A stretch of 64,000 bases of DNA, taken from contig NZ_JAMXBE010000004.1 of assembly GCF_024704835.1 (NCBI RefSeq), positions 186,001 to 250,000 on the forward strand. Direction: 5' to 3'. Shown in pieces: positions 52,891-60,540 of the stretch (within the stretch, counting starts at the first letter, position 1; each line of letters begins with the position of its first letter). Under the pieces are notes generated by a model that was not told the origin of the DNA, did no database searches, and was given only the letters and a program-made list of their open reading frames with translations. The translations under genes and the position numbers were made by a program. Source of the stretch: Parapedobacter tibetensis. GTDB taxonomy: Bacteria > Bacteroidota > Bacteroidia > Sphingobacteriales > Sphingobacteriaceae.

Positions 52891-53257
52891 TATTTTTCTG
52901 ATAGATGCGGTTGGGGCATTGCTCTCTGGTACGTTATTACTTGTTGTAGTCACCCCACTTTATCAGGAATTTGGAATGCCCAAAAAGGTACTGTACTGGC
53001 TATCTGCAATTGCGTATGCTTTTTCGCTTTATTCATTCTGTTGCGCATTTACTAAAAGTGATCAGCGGTTGTTACTTTTAAGAGTTATCGCAGTTGCTAA
53101 CTACATTTACTGCATTCTCATCGTCATACTTCTGATAATAAATGAACCAACTCTTACCCTGTTAGGCTTAGCCTATTTTATTGGAGAAATTACTGTCATC
53201 ATTTGTTTGGCATCTTTGGAAATAAGGATAGCGAGTTCGCCTAATGCAGCGACCTGA
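52862..53257 (+). CDS. Four-span membrane protein overlapping ubiE
   Basis: A 131-residue protein: helix pairs around LIDAVGALLSGTLLLVVV, VLYWLSAIAYAFSLYSFCCAF, YIYCILIVILLIIN and TLLGLAYFIGEITVIICLASL. No family recognised. The ATG at 52862 is chosen; the open frame extends 7 codons further. Overlap with the methyltransferase implies coupled translation. Confidence 0.65.
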   Translation: MQKRKFVENNIFLIDAVGALLSGTLLLVVVTPLYQEFGMPKKVLYWLSAIAYAFSLYSFCCAFTKSDQRLLLLRVIAVANYIYCILIVILLIINEPTLTLLGLAYFIGEITVIICLASLEIRIASSPNAAT

Positions 53258-53301
53258 GCAAGTCTGCAGTCCCGTGGGTTTGAAGTCTTCAAATGTCGCA
53301 G

Positions 53302-53323
53302 AATTTTGTCGCATTTTTCCAAA
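53302..53323 (+). promoter_or_regulatory. Repeated island motif, copy 3
   Basis: Same core as copy 1 and preceded by TGTCGCAGAA, a second half-copy. It lies upstream of the membrane protein gene at 53438; TAGCTTTG (53344-53351) is a -7-like box. Confidence 0.55.
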
Positions 53324-53437
53324 GTTGGTGTGCAAACGATAGGTAGCTTTGACATAACTTTAGATTAATGGTTTTAAAGTCATAAAAAATATGATAGCAG
53401 TTTCCCCCTGACCGCGATTAACAACTGAATAGGACAA

Positions 53438-53893
53438 ATGGCAAAAATTCAATCAATTGCAAGGATTAGCATAATGTTAGGGTCAGCAACCTTGTTGTTT
53501 TTCGGCCTGTTGCATCTACATGGTACATTTTTTTCAACGGATCTAGCTCCTGCAGACCAAGAACTACTCGTTCGTCTCAAATCATCCCATATACAAATGG
53601 ATAAGACCGGGAATTTGTGGAAATTATGGATAGGATTTAATGCGATGTTTAGCGTTGGCCTGATTTTTATCGGTGCCATAAATTTATATTTAGCTGCAAG
53701 AAAAAATCAATTGTTCCCCAGTTTACAGTTCATATCGCTACTTACTGTTGTGTCTAACGCTTTTTTCGTTTGGGTTGGATATCAATATATGATAGCAGAT
53801 TTCGCCATTAGCATGGTAATTCCACTATCATTATTTGTTATCGGATTTGCCTTCAATCAATATCAACATATGAAACAAAATAAAATATCATGA
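53438..53893 (+). CDS. Membrane protein of the LIC_13387 type
   Basis: A 151-residue protein with four membrane helices. Seen: FFGLLHLHGTFFSTDLAP, SSHIQMDKTGNLWKLWIGFNAMFSVGL and the ending KQNKIS. The DKTGNLWKLWIGFN block matches the LIC_13387 family by recall. Its stop overlaps the SRPBCC gene start (ATGA). Confidence 0.7.
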   Translation: MAKIQSIARISIMLGSATLLFFGLLHLHGTFFSTDLAPADQELLVRLKSSHIQMDKTGNLWKLWIGFNAMFSVGLIFIGAINLYLAARKNQLFPSLQFISLLTVVSNAFFVWVGYQYMIADFAISMVIPLSLFVIGFAFNQYQHMKQNKIS

Positions 53894-54345
53894 ATACAGA
53901 ATATGTCCCAACAGTGGAAACACAAATGCTCATAAGAAAACCTGTCTCAGAAGTTTTTCAAGCATTTATCAACCCAGAAATTACGACCAATTTCTGGTTT
54001 ACAAAATCAAGTGGACGACTAGAAATTGGTCAAACAATAACTTGGGAGTGGGAAATGTACGGTGTCTCAGAAAAAGTGTTGGTAAAGGAGATTATCCCTA
54101 ACGGTAGAATCTTGACCGAATGGGGTGACCCAGCTACCGAAGTAATATATGAATTTACTGCTTTAACAAACGATACCACCTACGTAGTCATCAAAAATTT
54201 CGGTTTCAAACAAACCGGGAATGAACTTATCCGGGCTATAAATGACAATACCGGCGGTTTTACTACGGTATTAGACGGGCTAAAAGCCTATTTAGAGCAT
54301 GGTATCAAGTTAAATTTAGTTGCCGACAAATTCCCCTTCAAATAG
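53890..54345 (+). CDS. SRPBCC/AHSA1-type protein
   Basis: A 151-residue START-fold protein: TQMLIRKPVSEVFQAFINPEITTNFW, IGQTITWEWEMYGVSEKVLVKEI, then DGLKAYLEHGIKLNL at the C-terminus. Ligand unknown. It overlaps the upstream membrane gene by 4 bp and shares its promoter. Confidence 0.87.
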   Translation: MNTEYVPTVETQMLIRKPVSEVFQAFINPEITTNFWFTKSSGRLEIGQTITWEWEMYGVSEKVLVKEIIPNGRILTEWGDPATEVIYEFTALTNDTTYVVIKNFGFKQTGNELIRAINDNTGGFTTVLDGLKAYLEHGIKLNLVADKFPFK

Positions 54346-54420
54346 CCTTTTAAACAGCTCTTTTCTTACGCCACCTACTGCTAACACTAAAGATTTTTCA
54401 TCATCATTCATAAAATAAAG

Positions 54421-54858
54421 ATGTCAAAAAGATTAATTATTGAACATGTCGAACCTGCCGCCATGAGCGCTTTAATGCAACTTGAGGCTTACCTTTCAAC
54501 TGTCTCCGTTCCAAAAAAAAACATATTCCTGATGGAGGTTAGGGCTTCGCAAATTAACGGTTGTTCTTACTGTATAAATATGCACACTAAAAATGCTTTG
54601 CATCTTGGGGAAACACAGGAACGCATTGATTTAATCAGTAACTGGAAACAAACAACCGCTTTTAGCCCCGAAGAAAAGCTTTTATTTGCCATTACTGAAG
54701 AAATTACATTGATTAGCGAACACGGATTAAGCGATGAATTATATAACGATGCGGAATCACACTTCGGAAAAAAGCTCACGGCACAAATTATAATGATCGT
54801 CATAATTATCAATGCCTGGAATCGATTGGCGGTCTCTCTTAAAACCGGAAAAGTCTAA
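54421..54858 (+). CDS. Carboxymuconolactone-decarboxylase/AhpD-like protein
   Basis: A 145-residue helical protein with the catalytic-type CxxC in INGCSYCINMHTKNAL followed by His, and the preceding EVRASQ helix. AhpD-like members reduce peroxiredoxins or act as decarboxylases; the CxxC plus His favours the thiol-redox group. It stands 76 bp after the SRPBCC gene. Confidence 0.88.
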   Translation: MSKRLIIEHVEPAAMSALMQLEAYLSTVSVPKKNIFLMEVRASQINGCSYCINMHTKNALHLGETQERIDLISNWKQTTAFSPEEKLLFAITEEITLISEHGLSDELYNDAESHFGKKLTAQIIMIVIIINAWNRLAVSLKTGKV

Positions 54859-54875
54859 CCTAACCAACATTGTGA

Positions 54876-55292
54876 ATGATGAGTAAAGCATTAGATAGGT
54901 ATTCAAGCCGTGTAGGCATTTTTATCATAGTAATCGGAACAGGTCATTTAATACTCGGCTTTATTGAAAATTGGCCAGTGGTTATTGACATCCTCCAATC
55001 AGGTGTTATCAATACGGTTAATGAAACACCAGAGAGATATAGCTTTTATTGGTATGAAATAAGTGGTCTATTTGTGTTGTATATTGGTTTCATTCTACAA
55101 CAATATCAAAATGAATTCAAAAAACCTGTTCCGAAAAAATTCGGTTATTATCTATTAATCATAGTAACTATTGGTTGTTTACTTGAGCCAGTATCTGGAT
55201 TCTATTTTTTTATAATACCCGCACTCCTAATCATTTTTGTACACAACAAAAACTCACCTCCTGATGGACGGGGTTTAGAAAGCACTGACTAA
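54876..55292 (+). CDS. DUF6463-type membrane protein
   Basis: A 138-residue protein with four membrane helices and a Trp/Tyr-rich loop (NTVNETPERYSFYWYEISGLF). That loop between helices 1 and 2 is typical of DUF6463 and related four-span proteins. Role unknown. The start may be 54876 or the next ATG 3 bp later. It follows the AhpD-like gene by 17 bp and likely shares a transcript. Confidence 0.7.
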   Translation: MMSKALDRYSSRVGIFIIVIGTGHLILGFIENWPVVIDILQSGVINTVNETPERYSFYWYEISGLFVLYIGFILQQYQNEFKKPVPKKFGYYLLIIVTIGCLLEPVSGFYFFIIPALLIIFVHNKNSPPDGRGLESTD

Positions 55293-55303
55293 AAATAATA
55301 AAC

Positions 55304-55780
55304 ATGATTAATCAACTCACGTTTAGGCTAGCGCATGACAAAGATGCGGAAGGCTTAAGTCAAATGATAACTGAGAATGCACAGGCGATGCTACTTCCCC
55401 ACTATACTGAAAATCAATGGAATGTCTTCATTAAATACTACTCTCCGGAGGAAATTAGAAACAAAATAAAAAAACAATATACTTTTTGCGCAGAATTGGA
55501 TAACAAAATTGTGGGAACAATTGCCCTTGATAAAGATTTCATTGTTGGTTTTTATACAAGGCTTGAATGTCTGAATCAAGGCGTAGGTAAATCGATAATG
55601 CAACATCTCGAAAAGTTCGCATTGGATAAAGGCTTAAATAAAATTCAATTGGCCGCCTCTCCCGAAGGCTTATCATTTTACTACAAGCATGGATGGAAAA
55701 AAATAAAAGACATAACTATTGAACATTACGGTGTTGGTTTTAAAGAAATATTGATGGTTAAACAAATTAAAAAGGAGTAA
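55304..55780 (+). CDS. GNAT-family N-acetyltransferase
   Basis: A 158-residue acetyltransferase: LTFRLAHDKDAEGLSQMI, IVGTIALDKDFIVGFYTRLECLNQGVGKSIMQHLEKFA (acetyl-CoA loop QGVGKS), KIQLAASPEGLSFYYKHGW. Substrate unknown. It begins 11 bp after the previous stop. Confidence 0.92.
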   Translation: MINQLTFRLAHDKDAEGLSQMITENAQAMLLPHYTENQWNVFIKYYSPEEIRNKIKKQYTFCAELDNKIVGTIALDKDFIVGFYTRLECLNQGVGKSIMQHLEKFALDKGLNKIQLAASPEGLSFYYKHGWKKIKDITIEHYGVGFKEILMVKQIKKE

Positions 55781-55919
55781 TCTCCAAACGATTTCAAAGC
55801 AGCACAACCAGAGCACGGCGGAAATTACGGCAGGACCATTGCGCATAAACCTTGCATTATGGTGCGGTATGGCCAAGTATATACTCAACGTTGTATTTAC
55901 TTTAAACAACAAATAAAAT

Positions 55920-56501
55920 ATGAAGAAAGCCGTTATAGTAACGTTTGACAAATTTACAGACATAGATATTTTTTTACCTTGGGACTTATTAAACAGAGTA
56001 AAATTGAGTGACAAAGAATTTCAAGTCAAAATAGTAGGCACTGAAACCACTCACAAGTCTATATGTGGACTTGACCTGACAACTCACGGACATATTGAAG
56101 AATGTAATGACGCAGACTTAGTGTTTTTTGGCAGTGGACCAGGAACAAGAAGTGTAATCAAAGACAATTCATACCTTGAACGTTTCGATTTAAAACCAGA
56201 CAAGCAAATTATTTGTTCAATGTGTTCAGGGGCCTTAGTTATTGCAGCACTTGGACACTTAAAAGGACTTTCTGCAACAACTTACCCAACTGCATTTGAA
56301 ACATTAAGGAATTACGGAGTGGAAGTTATTGAGAACACCCATTTAGTAACTCACGGAAATATCGGAACAGCAGCAGGTTGTTTAGCATCAGTTGACTTGA
56401 TTAGTTGGGCAATAGAAAAATTGTATGACAAAAAAGTGAGACAGGATGTTATTGCTTCTGTTTTACCAAATGGACAAGGACAAGTTTGTATTTATCCCTA
56501 G
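55920..56501 (+). CDS. DJ-1/PfpI-family protein
   Basis: A 193-residue protein. Seen: VIVTFDKFTDIDIFLPWDLL, GCLASVDLISWAIE and the nucleophile elbow IICSMCSGALVIAALG with Cys in the elbow. Members include glyoxalases III, deglycases and isonitrile hydratases; the CSG elbow plus TPE-like region suggests the isonitrile-hydratase/ThiJ branch. The preceding 139 bp (55781-55919) hold no gene. Confidence 0.9.
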   Translation: MKKAVIVTFDKFTDIDIFLPWDLLNRVKLSDKEFQVKIVGTETTHKSICGLDLTTHGHIEECNDADLVFFGSGPGTRSVIKDNSYLERFDLKPDKQIICSMCSGALVIAALGHLKGLSATTYPTAFETLRNYGVEVIENTHLVTHGNIGTAAGCLASVDLISWAIEKLYDKKVRQDVIASVLPNGQGQVCIYP

Positions 56502-56660
56502 TATAATAGTAGATATCCTTTGGGTTGTCTCAAGTTTTGTGTTGTTATTATTTATAAAATCCAACCTATCTATCATAGGTATTGCAGCAATAATCTTAAT
56601 TGCAGGTTGGGTAGCCTAATGGCTATTTTGCAAATAAGAGGGATAAAAGAAGTTGGATAG
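56470..56660 (+). pseudogene. Small membrane protein, apparently frameshifted
   Basis: A frame starting MDKDKFVFIPSIIVDILWVV overlaps the DJ-1 3' end and closes at 56617-56619 after two helices. In another frame the next codons read AILQIRGIKEVG before a stop, a natural continuation of such membrane proteins. A base loss near 56620 would explain this; the alternative is a real 49-residue protein. Confidence 0.4.
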
Positions 56661-56675
56661 AAATATATTCAAATT

Positions 56676-56930
56676 ATGATTAAAAGCAAATTCAATATTG
56701 CTAATGAAAAGATCTTAAAAAATGTGTTGGTTTTTAAGACAAATGTATTTACAGAAGAAGAGTCGAAAATGATTGTCTATATAATACTAGACCAATTCCC
56801 CACTCATAAAGTAAATTTCGACTTGGATGACTGTGATAATATATTAAGAATTGAGGGAGTAAAAATTAGCCCTATAAAGGTTATTAATATTATGATGGAA
56901 AACCAATATCAATGTTGTCTTTTAGAGTAA
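56676..56930 (+). CDS. Small HMA-like protein
   Basis: An 84-residue protein with KNVLVFKTNVFTEEES and NFDLDDCDNILRIEG, the pattern of Bacteroidota ferredoxin-like HMA-fold proteins that lack the CxxC metal site (one Cys in DDCDN only). Function unknown. It stands between the frameshifted gene and the GIY-YIG gene. Confidence 0.65.
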   Translation: MIKSKFNIANEKILKNVLVFKTNVFTEEESKMIVYIILDQFPTHKVNFDLDDCDNILRIEGVKISPIKVINIMMENQYQCCLLE

Positions 56931-57008
56931 ATCACATATTCCAAAAAATATGTAGGGTGACGGAACAACAGTAAAAATGGCTTATATTTAAGGTTTATAA
57001 ATAGAGTT

Positions 57009-57794
57009 ATGGCTGCTACTGACAAAACAAAGGATAAGTATCACACCTGCTGTTTTACATTGTCAAAGGAAGATATCCTAAAGTTTGATGAGGAAGATAA
57101 CGGGCCAATAAATAACGTGATAATCGGTATAGCGTATCATTGTTATGGGGTACGTTTATTTGATGATCTTCATGGATTATCGGTCGAGATGTTTTACATA
57201 AACGGGAAGGGTGAACTAAAAGGCGACATCATTCAACTGGAAGTGCGGGATAAGGATTACTATGAACTGCTGCTGCGGTTTTGTATCATGCTAGCTGATG
57301 GTTATAAAGAAGTGGATGCGCTGATGGCCTTTAATACTTTCCAGCAAAAACTCAGAGGTTTTTTGGAAAAGCGAGGTATAGTAACTGTTACCAGTTTAGA
57401 ACTTAGGCGTTTCAGGGGGCAAAATGCTGTACTTTTAAGTCCGTCCCAAAGAGATATGATCAAGCTTGATTTCATTGATCAAAAGGAGTTTTATCTGGAT
57501 TTTTTTAACAACATTAATAACCAGATCATAGAAAAAGGGAGGGAATATGTTTACCTGATAGTAAATACGGATACCGGCTATATTAAGATCGGCAGGAGTA
57601 ATAATCCTATTTATAGGGAACGAACGCTTCATTCAAAGGAACCAAGTGTTCACCGCATCGCGTTGTGGTGTTGCGGTCAGGAAATAGAAAAGAAGCTACA
57701 TGCCAGGTACAAGCACAAGCGTATCCGGGGCGAATGGTTCAGGCTTTCAATAGCAGACCTTGCCGAGATAGAAAAAATCATGAATAAAATTTAA
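57009..57794 (+). CDS. GIY-YIG (T5orf172/Mug113) nuclease-domain protein
   Basis: A 261-residue protein. The C-terminal about 85 residues form a T5orf172-type GIY-YIG domain: YVYLIVNTDTGYIKIGRSNNP, RERTLHS, EKKLHARYKHKRIRGEWF. The YLI...YIKIG core keeps the Tyr, Arg (GRS) and Glu (GEWF) positions. The N-terminal about 170 residues are not recognised. It lies next to attR, a usual place for island defence or mobility genes. Confidence 0.82.
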   Translation: MAATDKTKDKYHTCCFTLSKEDILKFDEEDNGPINNVIIGIAYHCYGVRLFDDLHGLSVEMFYINGKGELKGDIIQLEVRDKDYYELLLRFCIMLADGYKEVDALMAFNTFQQKLRGFLEKRGIVTVTSLELRRFRGQNAVLLSPSQRDMIKLDFIDQKEFYLDFFNNINNQIIEKGREYVYLIVNTDTGYIKIGRSNNPIYRERTLHSKEPSVHRIALWCCGQEIEKKLHARYKHKRIRGEWFRLSIADLAEIEKIMNKI

Positions 57795-57831
57795 CGGTGT
57801 TCAAAGCCTCTCACATTTCAATAGTTGCTTT

Positions 57832-57857
57832 CAAAACCGTAACAAATACGTAACGGA
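57832..57857 (+). repeat. Right 26-bp terminal direct repeat of the island
   Basis: Identical to 39052-39077 in the same orientation; 88 bp before attR. Both copies are followed by a TTTTGCG stretch. Confidence 0.75.
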
Positions 57858-57944
57858 GCAAAATTTTGCGGTTTCAAAAATAGTTTGTAAATTACTTCTG
57901 TAAGTCAGAAAAGCACATTTTGCCTCATAATAGGGCGGTTAGGC

Positions 57945-57994
57945 TAGAAGACTCATAATCTTTTGGTCTCTGGTTCGAGCCCAGGTGGGCGCAC
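57945..57994 (+). repeat. attR, decayed tRNA-Met 3' fragment
   Basis: 50-bp match to attL with one change in the T stem (C to T). The tRNA 5' half is absent, so this copy is not a functional tRNA. Confidence 0.9.
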
Positions 57995-58057
57995 CAACTA
58001 CAAAAAGGACTTTTTTTATGTATTAGCGTACGCTAAAGCTTATGCTAACGGTAACAA

Positions 58058-58918
58058 TTACTTTTTCAATTTACCTAATCCTTCTTTACTTTCTTTATCC
58101 GGGCTCCTGCTCAAGAGGGCCGACCAAGGGCGAATCTTTGTAAAAGGTAGTTTTAAGAGACGACCAATTGTTAGCTCGTTTTCATCAGCATAGGAAGGAA
58201 CGCCTGTTACAATTTCGTGTTGATGAACATTCAATCGAACAGTTCGATGTATCCTATCCCAAAAGGAAAAAATAATGGAGTAATTGCTATCGGTCTCTTT
58301 CTTAAAGACAGAATGATGGATGCCATGCATTCGAGGCGTTACAATCAAAAAATTCAATGCTTTTTCTAAGCGAAAAGGAATTTTAATATTGCTATGATGA
58401 AATTGAGTAGCTGCTTCAAATACGATTTCGTAAATAAGCACCATTAATGGTGAAGCTCCGATTAAAACAATGGCGGCTCCGCGGAAGATCACGGAACCGA
58501 TCATCTCTCCGAAATGAAACCGGAAAGCGGTTGTAATGTCCAGATCAAGATCACAATGGTGTACTAAATGAAAACGCCAAAGGATAGGCAATTTATGCAG
58601 TAAAATATGCCAGAGGTAATTGCTATAGTCAAGTAAGAGAAACGTAATAAGCATGCTAACAATAGCGGGTGCGTCTAATAAATAGTTCAGGCCAATTTGC
58701 CACGATTGGTTTTCAATCGCCAGCCACACCATTGCAGGGATAAGCAAAAGACGGAGCAGTAAAAATGCGGGTATGGAAACCATGAAATTAATGAACACCC
58801 GCTTCCATCGGCCCTGCACTCTTTTTCGTAACTGAAACCTGCTTTCAAGTAAAAAAAGAACAATAAAGGCGACTACCAAAATCGGCGTGCCATAACTATC
58901 AAAAATGGACTTAATCAT
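58058..58918 (-). CDS. Sterol-desaturase/fatty-acid-hydroxylase family protein
   Basis: A 286-residue membrane di-iron enzyme with about four helices. His boxes: HILLHK, HLVHH, and the last HGIHHS. These make the non-haem di-iron site that hydroxylates or desaturates lipids. It overlaps the upstream TIGR04283-type glycosyltransferase gene by 8 bp and ends the operon, so it may modify the lipid or aglycone used there (inference). Confidence 0.92.
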   Translation of the reverse strand: MIKSIFDSYGTPILVVAFIVLFLLESRFQLRKRVQGRWKRVFINFMVSIPAFLLLRLLLIPAMVWLAIENQSWQIGLNYLLDAPAIVSMLITFLLLDYSNYLWHILLHKLPILWRFHLVHHCDLDLDITTAFRFHFGEMIGSVIFRGAAIVLIGASPLMVLIYEIVFEAATQFHHSNIKIPFRLEKALNFLIVTPRMHGIHHSVFKKETDSNYSIIFSFWDRIHRTVRLNVHQHEIVTGVPSYADENELTIGRLLKLPFTKIRPWSALLSRSPDKESKEGLGKLKK

Positions 58919-59627
58919 GACCGCTAAGTTTATCTCGTTGTCGGATTAATTTTCTGTGTAGCCCTATCAATCGCTCTTGTGGATAACCAAGGTAATATAA
59001 AGCCCAGATGCGAAAAAAAAGGCCCTGCATCCTGTATATGCCATTATCCAGGTATTTTCGTGCTGAAGTAATGACTACATCATTCAGTACTGCAAATTTT
59101 CCATGTTTCTTTAAGCGGTGGATAATTTCCTGATCTTCCATCACCCATAGATCTTCCCTGAAGCCACCGGTTTGCTGAAATACTTCTTTTGTTACAAACA
59201 AACTCTGGTCGCCAAAACGCACAGCATTTAGGTTAAACTTGGTAAACCAGGCATTGGCTCTGAGGAACCAATGATTATAATCGAAAGCAAGCCGAAAGCA
59301 ACCGCTTTTAGCTCCACGATGATAAGCATCTAAAATTTGTGTGGTGAAATTATCCGGGGGAATGCTATCAGCATGCAGAAAATAAAGGATTTCACCTTTT
59401 GCGATAGCGGCCCCTTTATTCATTTGGGCCGCCCGGCCTTGCTGTTCGCTCGCTATTACGATTGCTCCGGATTCTTTTGCTAATGCCTTTGTGTTGTCTG
59501 AACTGCCTCCATCTACCACGATGATTTCTGCCTCATTCGTTCTATTGGCAGCGTGTGTCTTACTGATGGTTTGCACGATTTGATCAGCTTCATTATAGGT
59601 CGGAATGATGATGCTGAACATATTCAT
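58911..59627 (-). CDS. TIGR04283-type glycosyltransferase (GT2)
   Basis: A 238-residue GT2 enzyme: SIIIPTYNEADQIVQTI, EIIVVDGGSSDNTKAL, LHADSIPPDNF with the DxD-like centre, and QTGGFREDLWVMEDQEI. The TIGR04283 subgroup is named for a link to arsenosugar biosynthesis. It overlaps the TIGR04282-type gene by 4 bp, the usual pair. Confidence 0.9.
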   Translation of the reverse strand: MNMFSIIIPTYNEADQIVQTISKTHAANRTNEAEIIVVDGGSSDNTKALAKESGAIVIASEQQGRAAQMNKGAAIAKGEILYFLHADSIPPDNFTTQILDAYHRGAKSGCFRLAFDYNHWFLRANAWFTKFNLNAVRFGDQSLFVTKEVFQQTGGFREDLWVMEDQEIIHRLKKHGKFAVLNDVVITSARKYLDNGIYRMQGLFFRIWALYYLGYPQERLIGLHRKLIRQRDKLSGHD

Positions 59628-60223
59628 CCCTTCAAGGCTTTCAGGTGTACTAAATCCCTTTCTTCGTCTATATCATGTAATACAGGCAATAAGGAATAGC
59701 TAAGATTGTTGTTTATGCAACTAACGATCGTTTCATCTAAAACAACCGATGTACTCCACTGAATATGATCAAACAAAGCTTCATGCAATGCTTTTAATCC
59801 CAATAAATAATAACCTCCATCGTGTGCGGGGCCGATGACAACATCATTTTTTTCTAACCTGTCGAAAGCATCCACTATGATCGCTTCAGTTATCATCGGG
59901 CAGTCGGTTCCTATAATCACTGCTTTTGTATACCCCTGTTGGAATACCGCTTTAAAAGCATTTTTCATTCGCTCGCCCAAATCCGCCCCTTGCTGGATTG
60001 CTTTAGCGAAATCGTCCGACCATCCATCATTTGGCGGTATCTGCTCGGAGTAAAATATGATTTTATCGACCGTTGTCTTTCTAGCTATTTCGGTTGTAAA
60101 CTGTAGCAATTCCTTATACACTTCAAAAGCAGCAGATGGGCCAATAGACGCAGCAAGTCGGGTTTTAACCTTGCCGTGAATAAGGTTTTTGGCAAAAATC
60201 ATGAGCATGTTTTGTTGTTTCAT
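59624..60223 (-). CDS. TIGR04282-type glycosyltransferase/nucleotidyltransferase-like protein
   Basis: A 199-residue protein of the GT-A fold: LMIFAKNLIHGKVKTRLA at the N-terminus, VIIGTDCPMITEA, and VIGPAHDGGYYLLGL. This is the TIGR04282 family, usually found beside TIGR04283 and a radical-SAM arsenosugar enzyme; the latter is not in this window. The start at 60223 (MKQQNMLM) is preferred to 60232. Head of the three-gene operon. Confidence 0.9.
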   Translation of the reverse strand: MKQQNMLMIFAKNLIHGKVKTRLAASIGPSAAFEVYKELLQFTTEIARKTTVDKIIFYSEQIPPNDGWSDDFAKAIQQGADLGERMKNAFKAVFQQGYTKAVIIGTDCPMITEAIIVDAFDRLEKNDVVIGPAHDGGYYLLGLKALHEALFDHIQWSTSVVLDETIVSCINNNLSYSLLPVLHDIDEERDLVHLKALKG

Positions 60224-60421
60224 ATACTGCATTTTTTTACAATTCTATTGCTTTGAACTGCTTGTTACGCCACAATACATCAAGGCACTGCCTCATGGTT
60301 TCTACTGCACCATACAAGCCCCGAAAAAGGCCATGTAAAGATGGTAAATTAAGGCATGTAAAACTAATTTGCAACTTTTTTAAGGCTCTCTTGTTATCTT
60401 TTTGACCAACTTTTATATATT

Positions 60422-60540
60422 ATGAGAGCGATCTGGACAGGCGCCATAGGTTTCGGGCTTGTCAATATACCCACCAAGATATTCAGCGCCACTACAGACA
60501 GCAGGCCAGATTTTGATATGCTCGATCGCAAAGATAAAGG
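60422..60540 (+). pseudogene. Ku N-terminal fragment
   Basis: [20 protein letters not shown] followed by [19 protein letters not shown]: the first about 38 residues of a bacterial Ku protein (usual length about 260). It runs directly into a LigD N-terminal stretch, so a deletion joined two neighbouring end-joining genes. Confidence 0.75.

Larger units (their letters stand above)
38873..57994. mobile_element. Genomic island integrated in tRNA-Met (about 19.1 kb)
   Basis: Bounded by 50-bp direct repeats attL and attR that share the tRNA 3' half, with a tyrosine integrase gene next to the intact tRNA and inner 26-bp repeats at both ends. No conjugation, relaxase, replication or phage structural genes are visible, so it is probably mobilised in trans or is fixed. 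Genes from about 44 kb to 57 kb look visibly more AT-rich than the flanks, while the MocR gene does not, which suggests a mosaic. Confidence 0.88.

Noticed and set aside
38873-57994. Integrative conjugative element or prophage
   Set aside because: No relaxase, tra, coat or replication genes found between the att sites, only an integrase and cargo.
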